A stretch of 64,000 bases of DNA from Pseudophaeobacter sp. (GTDB lineage Bacteria > Pseudomonadota > Alphaproteobacteria > Rhodobacterales > Rhodobacteraceae), in assembly GCA_027019165.1 (NCBI GenBank), contig JALUXC010000024.1, forward strand, positions 1 to 64,000. The letters run 5' to 3'. Of the stretch, positions 8,163 to 16,812 are shown piece by piece. The notes below the pieces were generated by a model, which worked only from the letters and a program-made list of their open reading frames with translations, was not told the origin of the DNA and made no database searches. How positions within the stretch are numbered: position 1 is the first letter of the stretch; each line of letters starts with the position of its first letter. The translations under genes and the position numbers were made by a program.

Positions 8163-8609
8163 ATGAGTAGGGAAATCGACGCAACCGACAAAAAGATCCT
8201 TCAGGAGCTCGAATCGAATGGAAGGCTGTCCATCGTGGAGCTGGCACAGCGGGTCAACCTGACGAACACGCCCTGCTCAGAGCGCGTCAAACGCTTGGAA
8301 CGATCCGGCCATATCACCGGCTACCGTGCCACGCTTGACATGGAAAAACTTGGATTGGGGCACCTGACTCTGGTTCAGGTTTCCTTATCCGCGACCGGCG
8401 GTGATAACTCGCTGGATGCTTTCAACAAGGCCGTCAGAGAGATTCCAGAGGTCGAAAGCTGCCTACTGACGGCCGGATCCTTTGACTACATGCTGACAGT
8501 CAGGACACGGGATATGCGGCATTTCAGGGATGTACTGGGTGACAAGATCAATCTCCTGCCCGGCATTATGCAAACCCATTCTTTTGCCGTAATGGAGGTT
8601 GTGAAATAA
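8163..8609 (+). CDS. Lrp/AsnC family transcriptional regulator
   Basis: 148 residues, standard for the family. The N-terminal winged helix-turn-helix shows DKKILQELESNGRLSIVELAQ and the recognition part TPCSERVKRLERSGHI; the C-terminal RAM/AsnC ligand domain contains VESCLLTAGSFDYMLTV, where Gly and Asp belong to the amino-acid-binding and oligomer interface in Lrp proteins. Divergent from the usp-AGCS pair with 170 bp between starts, so it probably senses an amino acid and controls that transporter. Confidence 0.93.
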   Translation: MSREIDATDKKILQELESNGRLSIVELAQRVNLTNTPCSERVKRLERSGHITGYRATLDMEKLGLGHLTLVQVSLSATGGDNSLDAFNKAVREIPEVESCLLTAGSFDYMLTVRTRDMRHFRDVLGDKINLLPGIMQTHSFAVMEVVK

Positions 8610-8757
8610 CCCGCCCCGCAATCCTGCCGGGATCAAGGATCGAGGCACCAGCCTTTTTGCACACAACCGGAAACCACAGTTCACCGCCGCTCACGATATC
8701 TGAGGCGCGTTACAAACCTGATCTGGATAAGAACACTCAGCATTTTTTGGGACCAGT

Positions 8758-8842
8758 TGGTGCGGGTGAAGGGACTTGAACCCCCACGCCTTGCGGCGCC
8801 AGAACCTAAATCTGGTGCGTCTACCAATTCCGCCACACCCGC
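8758..8842 (-). tRNA. tRNA-Leu (anticodon UAG)
   Basis: On the minus strand the 85-nt gene starts GCGGGTG (8842 downwards), pairs with CACCCGC near the other end, and encodes its own CCA (8758-8760). The anticodon stem CCAGA/TCTGG encloses loop TTTAGGT, giving anticodon UAG, which reads CUA-type leucine codons. A long variable arm (GGCGCCGCAAGGCGT region) and the T-arm GGTTCAAGTCC are present, as expected of a class II leucine tRNA. Confidence 0.95.
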
Positions 8843-9066
8843 ACGTTCACAGCCCCTGCGGCGCTGCGTGAGCCGCTCAATAGCAAAGCCCGCAGAAGGA
8901 TGCGAGAGAAAATCGCATGGAGGGTGAACAAATCCATTGCGGCAAGAATGACACATGGTTTTCAAGCCTTTGGCCCTCGCATGCAAAAACCCGCAGACGT
9001 GCAGGCGCGCTTGCGTCTATGGTCGCAGAAAACAAAATGCACACTGAGGCAGAGCGAGTACACCCT

Positions 9067-9600
9067 ATGAAACCGCAAGCGAATCCGCCTGCGCAGCATA
9101 TCCTTGCGCGCATCATGAAAAACCGCCGCGAACGCAGCGGCAGCCCCCTGGCGCAGACCTCTGTCGCCTTGACCCAAGGGACAATGATTCAGGCACGGGA
9201 TGGCGAAACCCCCGTCGAGGCCCTGCAGCCGGGTGATCAGATCATTACCCGCACTCAGGGCTTCTCTTCCATCTCAAACATCCAAAAGACGCGCAGCATG
9301 ATGCACGGCGTGACGTTCACTGCCGGATCACTTGGTCACACCCAACCGGGGCGCGACCTGCTGCTGCCGGTCAACCAGCAGGTGCTGATCCGGGACTGGC
9401 GCGCCAAGGCCATGTTCGGGCAGCCTCAGGCGGTAGTTCCGGCGTTTGAGCTCATTGACGATGAGTTCATCCGCGACGAGGGCCTGCAGATGCTGGAGCT
9501 GTGCATTCTCAGCTTTGACCGACCCCATGTGATCTATGCGGGCGGGATGGAGATCGCGACCTCCAAAGCCGCCAGCACCGACCTGCGTCCGGCCGCTTAA
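9067..9600 (+). CDS. Hint-domain (Hedgehog/intein-type) protein lacking the catalytic Cys
   Basis: 177 residues. Residues about 32-170 resemble the Hint domain common in Roseobacter proteins: TQGTMIQARDGETPVEALQPGDQI matches the usual start of the fold, and LLLPVNQQVLI corresponds to the later H-containing strand. The usual first-strand Cys (C-F-x-x-G-T) is replaced, the sequence being SVALTQGT, and the conserved His is replaced by Asn/Gln in PVNQQ, so self-splicing or cholesterol-transfer-type chemistry is not expected. The start at 9067 is the last Met before the conserved region; upstream in-frame Mets back to 8917 cannot be excluded. Its role is unknown. Its stop overlaps that of nnr on the other strand. 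Confidence 0.7.
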   Translation: MKPQANPPAQHILARIMKNRRERSGSPLAQTSVALTQGTMIQARDGETPVEALQPGDQIITRTQGFSSISNIQKTRSMMHGVTFTAGSLGHTQPGRDLLLPVNQQVLIRDWRAKAMFGQPQAVVPAFELIDDEFIRDEGLQMLELCILSFDRPHVIYAGGMEIATSKAASTDLRPAA

Positions 9601-11198
9601 GACCCGAGTTTGCTGAAAACGGCGGGAATCTGTTCTGGCAGGTCCTCGGCGATCAATCCGGGGCCGAATTCCAGCGCGCACTCCACATGCAGCCAAGCGG
9701 CGCTTTCTGCCGCCTGCATAGGGGCAAAGCCCCGCGCCAAAAGGCCGGTGATGAAACCTGCCAGAACGTCCCCTGACCCGGCCGTCGCCAGCCAGGGTGC
9801 TGCGCGATCATAGTGGGCCGCGTTCACCGAGCAGCGCCCGTTCGGCGCGGCGATCACCGTATCGGCGCCTTTGAACAGCACCACACAGTTCGCCCGCGCG
9901 GCCGCCTCGCGCGTGGCGTCCACCTTGGAATAGGCCGGTCCTTTGGTGGCGAGGGCGTTCAGCTTTTCTGCGATGTCCGGGAACAGCCGCGCAAATTCGC
10001 CGCCATGGGGCGTCAGCACACAGGTGTCATGCAGCATAGAGAACAGCGTATCTGGGGCATGCCCAAAGGCCGAGAGCGCATCGGCATCCAGCACCGTGGC
10101 CCGTTTGGCTGCCAGTGCGGCAGGGACAAGCGCCCGCGCGCGATCACGGCCCATTCCCGGCCCCAGACACAGGGCGTTGAGGCGGGTATCTTTCAGCGCT
10201 TCTGTCAAAGCCTCTGCATCCGCCACCCGCTGCAGCATCAACGCGGTGATCTGGCAGGCGACCTCCTGCTGGGCGCTTGGCGGCACGCCCAGCGTCACCA
10301 GCCCCGCCCCGATCCGAAGCGCACCGCGCGCAGACAGCCGGGCCGCACCGGTCTTGCCCGCACCGCCCGTCAGGATCAGGGCGTGGCCGTGGGAGAATTT
10401 GTGGCCGGAGCGTTTGCCGACCATGGACGGCTCGACCAACCGCACGGTATCGCCCGGCGGCACCGCCGGGCAGCCCCCGACCGCCCCCATGGGCGGGGGC
10501 TTCACCCCCACCCGCGGACGGGGGATGCCCTTGAGGCCAATGTCCTTAACTACGAGTTTCCCACAAAGCTCTGATCCGCCTCCAAGGAAATGACCAGGTT
10601 TTTGCTGATGGAATGTGACCGTTAGGTCCGCTCCAATGGCAGCACCAAGCGTCTGCCCACTATCTGAGCAGACACCACTGGGAAGGTCGACCCCAACGAC
10701 CCGCACACCGTTTTCTGCCAATAGAGATCGTGCTGTTGAAAAGATAGTGAACAGACCCTTTACCGGTCGCGTTAGGCCGGTTCCAAACAGCGCATCAACG
10801 AGAAGATCAAACCGATCAGGCGCTCTTAGGCTGTCATCCAGCAGCGGTGGAGGATCGATGACCCGTACCGTCACATCTCCCCTCTCTCTCCAACGCTCAT
10901 AATTCACTTTCGCATCGGGGGGCAGCTTGGCCGGGTCTCCGTAGAGGAACACCTCCACCTCCCAGCCACGCTCCTTGAGCAGCCGTGCGACCACAAAACC
11001 GTCGCCGCCGTTATTGCCGGGACCGCAGAGGACCACGGCGCGTTTGCCAGGGGTATCCAGCTCGGGCCATTCTTCGAAAATCGCCTCCACCACGCCCTGC
11101 CCGGCGCGCTCCATCAGCTTAAGGCCGGTCACCTCGCCAGACTCGATGGCGGCCTGTTCGATGGCGCGCATTTGGGCAGCGGTCAGCAATTCGGTCAT
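9597..11198 (-). CDS. nnr: bifunctional NAD(P)HX epimerase / ADP-dependent NAD(P)HX dehydratase
   Basis: 533 residues; repairs hydrated NAD(P)H. The N-terminal YjeF_N epimerase domain (about 1-220) has CGPGNNGGDGFVVARLL and VVGVDLPSGV. The C-terminal ribokinase-like dehydratase domain (about 265-533) has HKFSHGHALILTGGAGKTGAARL, LTPHGGEFARLFP and the ATAGSGDVLAGFITGLLA ADP site. Residues about 225-250 are a Pro/Gly-rich stretch that is foreign to the family and coincides with palindromic DNA. The gene's middle (about 10535-10900) has clearly lower GC than its 3' part. Often placed near glnB in this group, as here. Confidence 0.93.
   Translation of the reverse strand: MTELLTAAQMRAIEQAAIESGEVTGLKLMERAGQGVVEAIFEEWPELDTPGKRAVVLCGPGNNGGDGFVVARLLKERGWEVEVFLYGDPAKLPPDAKVNYERWRERGDVTVRVIDPPPLLDDSLRAPDRFDLLVDALFGTGLTRPVKGLFTIFSTARSLLAENGVRVVGVDLPSGVCSDSGQTLGAAIGADLTVTFHQQKPGHFLGGGSELCGKLVVKDIGLKGIPRPRVGVKPPPMGAVGGCPAVPPGDTVRLVEPSMVGKRSGHKFSHGHALILTGGAGKTGAARLSARGALRIGAGLVTLGVPPSAQQEVACQITALMLQRVADAEALTEALKDTRLNALCLGPGMGRDRARALVPAALAAKRATVLDADALSAFGHAPDTLFSMLHDTCVLTPHGGEFARLFPDIAEKLNALATKGPAYSKVDATREAAARANCVVLFKGADTVIAAPNGRCSVNAAHYDRAAPWLATAGSGDVLAGFITGLLARGFAPMQAAESAAWLHVECALEFGPGLIAEDLPEQIPAVFSKLGS
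10452..10526. repeat. GC-rich palindromic element inserted in frame within nnr
   Basis: Contains an 8-bp stem GCCCGGCG/CGCCGGGC with a 4-base loop (10452-10471), a second stem CCGCCC/GGGCGG (10481-10496, alternatively GCCCCC/GGGGGC), and a third GC-rich run to 10526. It is a multiple of three within error and codes the anomalous linker (residues about 225-250) between the two Nnr domains without breaking the frame. It resembles the protein-coding palindromic elements known from Rickettsia (RPE); identity with a dispersed repeat family is inferred. Confidence 0.5.
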
Positions 11199-11282
11199 TC
11201 TGCAATCTTTCGCGATTCATTTTTGCTCATTTTTTGCGCACGTAGATCATTTTTTAATCACATCTGCCCATTTTGCAGGCTG

Positions 11283-11310
11283 AATGCATGGCCGGTTTCG
11301 CCTATGCATT
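11283..11310. promoter_or_regulatory. inverted repeat upstream of glnB
   Basis: AATGCAT at 11283-11289 and its complement ATGCATT at 11304-11310 form a perfect 7-bp inverted repeat with a 14-base spacer, 60 bp before the glnB start. It is a candidate operator for nitrogen control, but does not match the usual NtrC (TGCAC-N5-GTGCA) site well, and no convincing sigma-54 promoter was found next to it. Confidence 0.35.
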
Positions 11311-11357
11311 GTCCCCGACAGTTAGAAATGATCTGACCACCTTCGACAAGGTTGTGA

Positions 11358-11708
<351 letters not shown>

Positions 11709-11804
11709 CACACGGACATTCCCGCCAGTGACGAGACTGCTTTTTGAGCAGCGACGCCGGCGCGAAACAGCAAAACCGATTTTTCTTACGGAGAGGAAAA
11801 CACA

Positions 11805-13211
11805 ATGAGCAAGGACGCAGTTCTTCAGCTGATCAAGGAAGAGGGTGCCGAATACGTCGACATCCGCTTCACCGACCCGCGCGGCAAGCTGCAGCACGTC
11901 ACCATCATGTCCGACCAGGTCGATGAGGACTTCCTGGAAGAGGGCTTTATGTTCGACGGCTCGTCGATCGCTGGCTGGAAGTCGATCGAAGCATCCGACA
12001 TGAAACTGATGCCCGACACCGACAGCGCCTATGTGGATCCGTTCTATGCGGAAAAGACCATCTGCATCCACTGCTCGGTTGTTGAGCCTGACACTGGTGA
12101 AGCCTACGAGCGTGACCCGCGCGGCACCGCTCAGAAGGCCGAAGCCTACCTGAAATCCTCGGGTATTGGCGATGTGGCTTACATGGGCCCGGAAGCGGAA
12201 TTCTTCCTCTTTGACGATGTGCGCTTCTCCAACTCCATCAACAAAGTCTCCTACGAAGTTGATGCGACCGACGCCTCCTGGAACACCGATGCCGAATATG
12301 AGACCGGCAACATGGGTCACCGCCCCGGCGTCAAGGGCGGCTACTTCCCGGTGAACCCCGTTGACGAAGCGCAGGACCTGCGCTCCGAAATGCTCTCGAC
12401 CATGAAGCGCCTGGGCATGAAAGTCGACAAGCACCACCACGAGGTTGCCTCCTGTCAGCACGAGCTGGGCCTGATCTTTGACAGCCTGACCAAGCAGGCG
12501 GACGAGCTGCAGAAATACAAATACGTGATCCACAACGTGGCGCACGCCTACGGCAAATCGGCAACCTTCATGCCGAAACCGATCGCAGGCGACAACGGCA
12601 CCGGCATGCACGTGAACATGTCGATCTGGAAAGACGGCAAGCCGCTCTTTGCCGGCGACAAATATGCGGATCTGAGCCAGGAAGCTCTGTACTTCATCGG
12701 CGGCATCCTGAAGCACGCAAAAACGCTGAACGCCTTCACCAACCCGTCCACCAACTCCTACAAGCGTCTGATCCCGGGCTTTGAAGCCCCCGTTCTGCGC
12801 GCTTACTCGGCCCGCAACCGTTCCGGCTGCGTCCGTATTCCGTGGACCGAAAGCCCGAAAGCCAAGCGCGTCGAGGCTCGCTTCCCCGATCCGGCCGCAA
12901 ACCCCTATCTGGCCTTTGCAGCCCTGCTGATGGCTGGCCTTGACGGCATCAAGAACAAGATCGATCCGGGCGAAGCCATGGACAAGAACCTCTATGATCT
13001 GCCCGCCGAAGAGCTGGCCGACATCCCGACCGTCTGCGGCTCCCTGCGCGAAGCGCTGGAATGCCTGGCGGCCGACCACGACTTCCTGCTGCAGGGCGAT
13101 GTGTTCACCAAAGACCAGATCGAGGGCTATATCGCGCTCAAGATGGAAGAGGTGGAAACCTATGAGCACACCCCGCACCCGGTTGAATACGGCATGTACT
13201 ACAGCTGCTAA
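11805..13211 (+). CDS. glnA: type I glutamine synthetase
   Basis: 468 residues, the length of GSI-beta. Motifs: [12 protein letters not shown], the ATP/metal segment [41 protein letters not shown], and the [12 protein letters not shown]-binding strand. NLYDLPAEE contains the Tyr that is adenylylated in this class. It makes glutamine from glutamate, ammonium and ATP. ATG 11805 follows GGAGAGG. A strong terminator follows, and glnB precedes it. Confidence 0.98.
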   Translation: MSKDAVLQLIKEEGAEYVDIRFTDPRGKLQHVTIMSDQVDEDFLEEGFMFDGSSIAGWKSIEASDMKLMPDTDSAYVDPFYAEKTICIHCSVVEPDTGEAYERDPRGTAQKAEAYLKSSGIGDVAYMGPEAEFFLFDDVRFSNSINKVSYEVDATDASWNTDAEYETGNMGHRPGVKGGYFPVNPVDEAQDLRSEMLSTMKRLGMKVDKHHHEVASCQHELGLIFDSLTKQADELQKYKYVIHNVAHAYGKSATFMPKPIAGDNGTGMHVNMSIWKDGKPLFAGDKYADLSQEALYFIGGILKHAKTLNAFTNPSTNSYKRLIPGFEAPVLRAYSARNRSGCVRIPWTESPKAKRVEARFPDPAANPYLAFAALLMAGLDGIKNKIDPGEAMDKNLYDLPAEELADIPTVCGSLREALECLAADHDFLLQGDVFTKDQIEGYIALKMEEVETYEHTPHPVEYGMYYSC

Positions 13212-13234
13212 GGCTGGCAGACCAAAGAACCTTG

Positions 13235-13265
13235 AAGGAGCGCCCAATTGGGCGCTCCTTTTCTT
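13235..13265 (+). terminator. rho-independent terminator after glnA
   Basis: AAGGAGCGCCC-AATT-GGGCGCTCCTT is a perfect 11-bp or longer stem directly followed by TTCTTT, 24 bp past the glnA stop. Confidence 0.9.
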
Positions 13266-13342
13266 TGGCCCATGTTTGTCTTGCGCCCGGTCCGGTCTGG
13301 CACTATGCCGGGCGGCTCCCTCAATATTGAACGGATGGTCCC

Positions 13343-14593
13343 ATGACGGCTCCTGCAACTCTTGGTATCGACTTTGGCACCTCCAATTCCGCCGCGGGCC
13401 TTTCGGTGGCGGGGCAGCCCTACCTGATCGAGTTGGAGCCGGGCGAGAGCTCGCTGCCGACTGCGGTGTTTTTTGACGCCGGAGAGGGGCGCATGCGTAT
13501 AGGCAACAGCGCCATTCGCGCCCTGACCGCTGGCGAGGAAGGGCGGTTCATGCGCGCCCTCAAGAGCCTTTTGGGCACGCCGTTGTTGCATGAAGAACGT
13601 CGTCTAGGCGGACAGCGCATGACCTTTGCCGATGTGATCGCGCGCTTTTTGTCAGAGGTGAAATCGCGGGCCGAGGCACAGACCCGCATGACATTCACCC
13701 ATGCGCTGTCAGGTCGCCCAGTGCGGTTTCACAGCAAGGATGATGCACGCAACGCCCGCGCCGAGGAAGACCTGCGCGCCTGCTACAAAAGGGCCGGATT
13801 TGAGGATGTCCGCTTTATGCTGGAACCCGAGGCGGCGCTGCGGGCCACCCGGCCGCACGCAGGGGTCGGCCTGATCGTGGACATTGGCGGGGGCACCTCG
13901 GATTTCACTGCGTTTAGTCAAAAGGATGATGGCGCGACTCAGATTCTCGCCTCTCATGGTATCCGCCTTGGCGGCACCGATTTCGACCAACGCATCAGCC
14001 TGTCCAAGGCGATGCCGCTCTTGGGACGGGGCAGCCAGATCCGCGACAGTTTCGGCCCCGGCACCCTGCCCGCCCCCAACCGGATCTTCAATGATCTGTC
14101 GAGCTGGCAGATGATCCCTTTTCTCTACACCCCCGAAGAGCTGCGTGCCGCGCGCGATCTGGCCCGCCACGCGGTAGAGCCGGAAAAGCTCGCGCGCCTT
14201 GTGGCAACGCTGGAAGATCAGCTTGGCCACGACATTGCATTCGCCGTGGAGCGGGCAAAGATCGCCGTCAACCAACCCGGAACCGTTTCTGCGCCTGTAA
14301 GCCTTACGGTGCTGGAACGGGGGCTGCAGGCCCCATTGACCAACGATGAGCTGAGTGACCTGCTTGGCCCTCAGATGGAAGAGTTGACGAAAGCTGCAGA
14401 AGACACATTGCAGATGGCAGGTCTGTCCTCGGAAGACGTTGGCAGGATCGTTTTGGTTGGCGGCTCTGCCTTGCTGTCCAGCCTGCAAACGCAGATGCAG
14501 ATACTTTGCCCACAGGCCACAATGGAAAGCGGCCAGGCCCTTACGGCCGTTGCCGATGGGCTGGCCACGGCCGCGCCCACGGCTTTTTGCTAG
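13343..14593 (+). CDS. Hsp70-family ATPase without substrate-binding domain (YegD-like)
   Basis: 416 residues, shorter than DnaK (about 640). The actin-like ATPase motifs are present: phosphate-1 LGIDFGTSNSAAGL, phosphate-2 LIVDIGGGTSDFT and adenosine VLVGGSALLSSLQTQ. The C-terminus stops after the nucleotide-binding domain, so there is no peptide-binding domain or lid, as in E. coli YegD. Function is unproven. The gene stands alone between the glnA terminator and a lytic transglycosylase gene. Confidence 0.88.
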   Translation: MTAPATLGIDFGTSNSAAGLSVAGQPYLIELEPGESSLPTAVFFDAGEGRMRIGNSAIRALTAGEEGRFMRALKSLLGTPLLHEERRLGGQRMTFADVIARFLSEVKSRAEAQTRMTFTHALSGRPVRFHSKDDARNARAEEDLRACYKRAGFEDVRFMLEPEAALRATRPHAGVGLIVDIGGGTSDFTAFSQKDDGATQILASHGIRLGGTDFDQRISLSKAMPLLGRGSQIRDSFGPGTLPAPNRIFNDLSSWQMIPFLYTPEELRAARDLARHAVEPEKLARLVATLEDQLGHDIAFAVERAKIAVNQPGTVSAPVSLTVLERGLQAPLTNDELSDLLGPQMEELTKAAEDTLQMAGLSSEDVGRIVLVGGSALLSSLQTQMQILCPQATMESGQALTAVADGLATAAPTAFC

Positions 14594-14689
14594 CCTCCTG
14601 TAGCGGGGCCAAATCAGCAGGCTTTCCCATGTAAACCCCCGCCGCCTGCGCTAGGATTGGGCCGTTCCAGCCAAGTGAAAGCCATCTTC

Positions 14690-15487
14690 ATGCGTATTCT
14701 GCCAGTCCTAGTCCTCTCTCTTGCAACCTGCCTTCCCGGCGTCTCTTTTGCTGCAGACTGCGGCAATACATCCACCGGATTTGACGCTTGGAAAGCGGAT
14801 TTTGCGGCTGAGGCGAAACGCGCAGGCGTCCGAGGGAAAGGCTTGAAGGCGCTGCGGAACGCTCAATACGCCAGCCGCACCATCGCCGCGGACCGCAACC
14901 AAAAGAGCTTTCGTTACAGCCTTGAGAAATTCATGGAACTGCGCGGCTCGGCCACCATCGTGGCGCAGGGCCGCAAGCGCAAGGCCCGAAACCCGGCCTT
15001 TTATGCAGCGCTAGAAAAGAAATACGGGGTGCCTGCAGGCGTCCTAATCGCCATCCACGGAATGGAAACCGCCTTTGGTCATTTCATGGGGGACAGCGAG
15101 GTTGTCTCTGCCATTGTGACGCTGACCTACGATTGCCGCCGGTCAGAGTTTTTTGAGCCCCACGCCATAGGCGCCCTCAAACTGGTGGATCAGGGGGCCA
15201 TCACCCCGCAGACGCTTGGTGCCAAACATGGAGAGCTGGGCCACACCCAATTCCTGCCCGGCAATGCGCTGCGCTATGGGGTGGATTGGGGCGGCGACGG
15301 GCGCGTGGATTTCTACGAGATGCAGGATGCTTTGGCCTCGACCGCCAATTTCCTGCGCAAGAAGGGATGGAAGCGTGGAAAAGGCTATCAACCGGGCGAG
15401 CCAAACTACAGTGTCCTGAAACAGTGGAACGCAGCAACGGTGTACCAGCAATCGCTGGCCATAATGGGGCGGCAGATCGACGGATGA
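14690..15487 (+). CDS. lytic murein transglycosylase (MltB/SLT_2 family)
   Basis: 265 residues with an N-terminal signal peptide (MRILPVLVLSLATCLPGVSFA; no lipobox Cys in the right position). The catalytic Glu lies in HGMETAFGHFMGD, and the family's second region GELGHTQFLPGNALRYGVDWGGDGRVDFY is intact. It cleaves peptidoglycan glycan strands in the periplasm with 1,6-anhydro product. The start is chosen at the signal-peptide Met; an upstream in-frame Met at 14657 would spoil the signal. Confidence 0.88.
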   Translation: MRILPVLVLSLATCLPGVSFAADCGNTSTGFDAWKADFAAEAKRAGVRGKGLKALRNAQYASRTIAADRNQKSFRYSLEKFMELRGSATIVAQGRKRKARNPAFYAALEKKYGVPAGVLIAIHGMETAFGHFMGDSEVVSAIVTLTYDCRRSEFFEPHAIGALKLVDQGAITPQTLGAKHGELGHTQFLPGNALRYGVDWGGDGRVDFYEMQDALASTANFLRKKGWKRGKGYQPGEPNYSVLKQWNAATVYQQSLAIMGRQIDG

Positions 15488-15779
15488 GGGGCCACGCCAG
15501 GCTGAAAACCGGCCGACAGAGCCTTTCACCATTGGTGGCGCCCACTGTAACTCATGTGGCATCAACATGGCTGATTGACGCCCCTTTTCGGCCTCAATCC
15601 TTCACAGAACCACAACAAAACACCCTCTAATCAATTGAAATAATTTTATTAAATTCCCCCTCACCTCTTTTGAACGGGATTGGAGACCATATCGAAACAA
15701 TTCGCTGTGCCTGCCTCACTTTGCGCCATTTCTGTCGGTAATCTTGACCTAAGGCACCCGCAAGAAAGGAGGCTTGAGA

Positions 15780-16808
15780 ATGCAGAAGGCAGAACAGTTC
15801 AAGGGTCGGCTCGGCTTCAAATCCCGCAGTGACACGCTCCTCAACCAGGGGCTCGTTCAGGCCGTTGACATGCTTGATGACTACGGACACCCGCCGTCGC
15901 AGATCAACACCCGAGCCTCTGGGCGGATTGAGCTGGAAAGCGATCAATACCACGTTGTCCTCCGCCTGCGTCGTCTTCCGCTGCGGATGGGCGTAAAGCT
16001 CCCCATCGGCACCCCGGCGCCTGCAGTTTTTCTTGACGTCGCAATCACCCGCCTTTTTCCGCAGGTCAGCGATCAGGAGATCACAGAGCTATTGCTGGCC
16101 GTCCTTCTTCGGCGCCTGGCGGAGGCCTTGTCACCATCGGTGGTCTTTTGGCAGGATGCACCCATCGCCATGAGCAGACATGACTTCCTTGGCGTTTTCC
16201 AAGTGGCAGAGCAGCCGGTTGCTGTCGGCCCGCAGTGCAGCGCGAAAACAACCGCGGGATTTTCGGCGCAAAGCGTCCTAAGTCGACCTGCCGCAAGCCG
16301 GGCAGCCCCCTCCTCAAAGGCAGTCAGCGCGCGTCCCGTGGCAACACCACGATCAAGGCCCCCTTCTCCCTTCAAGGCGCCAAGACGTCATGGCAGGTCT
16401 GCAAGCCTCTTCTCGGCAAAGGGCCAGGAACCGCGCACCTGGGATCCGCGTGCGCACCGGCAGGATTGCTTTGCGGCTGTGGATGATATGGCGGATGATC
16501 TGGAACAGAAATGCAACCGCCGTATCTCCCGCACAACAGCGCCTGGCGATCAGGTGATTGATCTCAGCGGCCTGCGCATTTCACCGGAACCATGGGAGCG
16601 GCAAAATATCCTGGCCTGGGCCGCCACGGGTTTGATTGCCATGCTATCCGCCCCAATTGCCGTCTTGCTGCTGCTCGTTGAGCTGATGAGAGGCACCCGT
16701 TTGAGACCAAGGACTCAAATTCTTACGGCTGCTGTGTTTGTCAGCCTTCTGCAAGGCGCAGGCATGGTGCAGGCTGCAGCGCGCGCATTCTGGCTTCCGC
16801 CGAACTGA
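15780..16808 (+). CDS. hypothetical protein with C-terminal membrane segments
   Basis: 342 residues, not recognised. AAGGAGG at 15766-15772 with 7-base spacing supports ATG 15780. Residues 1-130 look folded (QFKGRLGFKSRSDTLLNQGL...GRIELESDQYHVVLRLRRLP), about 145-230 are low-complexity Ser/Ala/Arg/Pro, and the C-terminus has two hydrophobic stretches (about 285-307 and 320-340). The low-complexity middle might be a true linker or hide a compensated frameshift; neither adjacent frame looks more protein-like. Its stop is four bases from the stop of the convergent DUF3445 gene. Confidence 0.65.
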   Translation: MQKAEQFKGRLGFKSRSDTLLNQGLVQAVDMLDDYGHPPSQINTRASGRIELESDQYHVVLRLRRLPLRMGVKLPIGTPAPAVFLDVAITRLFPQVSDQEITELLLAVLLRRLAEALSPSVVFWQDAPIAMSRHDFLGVFQVAEQPVAVGPQCSAKTTAGFSAQSVLSRPAASRAAPSSKAVSARPVATPRSRPPSPFKAPRRHGRSASLFSAKGQEPRTWDPRAHRQDCFAAVDDMADDLEQKCNRRISRTTAPGDQVIDLSGLRISPEPWERQNILAWAATGLIAMLSAPIAVLLLLVELMRGTRLRPRTQILTAAVFVSLLQGAGMVQAAARAFWLPPN

Positions 16809-16812
16809 CGCA

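Noticed and set aside
8917-9066. Longer N-terminus of the Hint protein
   Set aside because: The added residues are not family-like and overlap the tRNA upstream region; the start at 9067 is simpler.
15627-15953. 108-residue minus-strand frame across the 15.6-15.9 kb intergenic region
   Set aside because: Mostly antisense to the better supported gene starting at 15780 and has no ribosome-binding site; the rest of 15488-15779 is an AT-rich promoter-type region.
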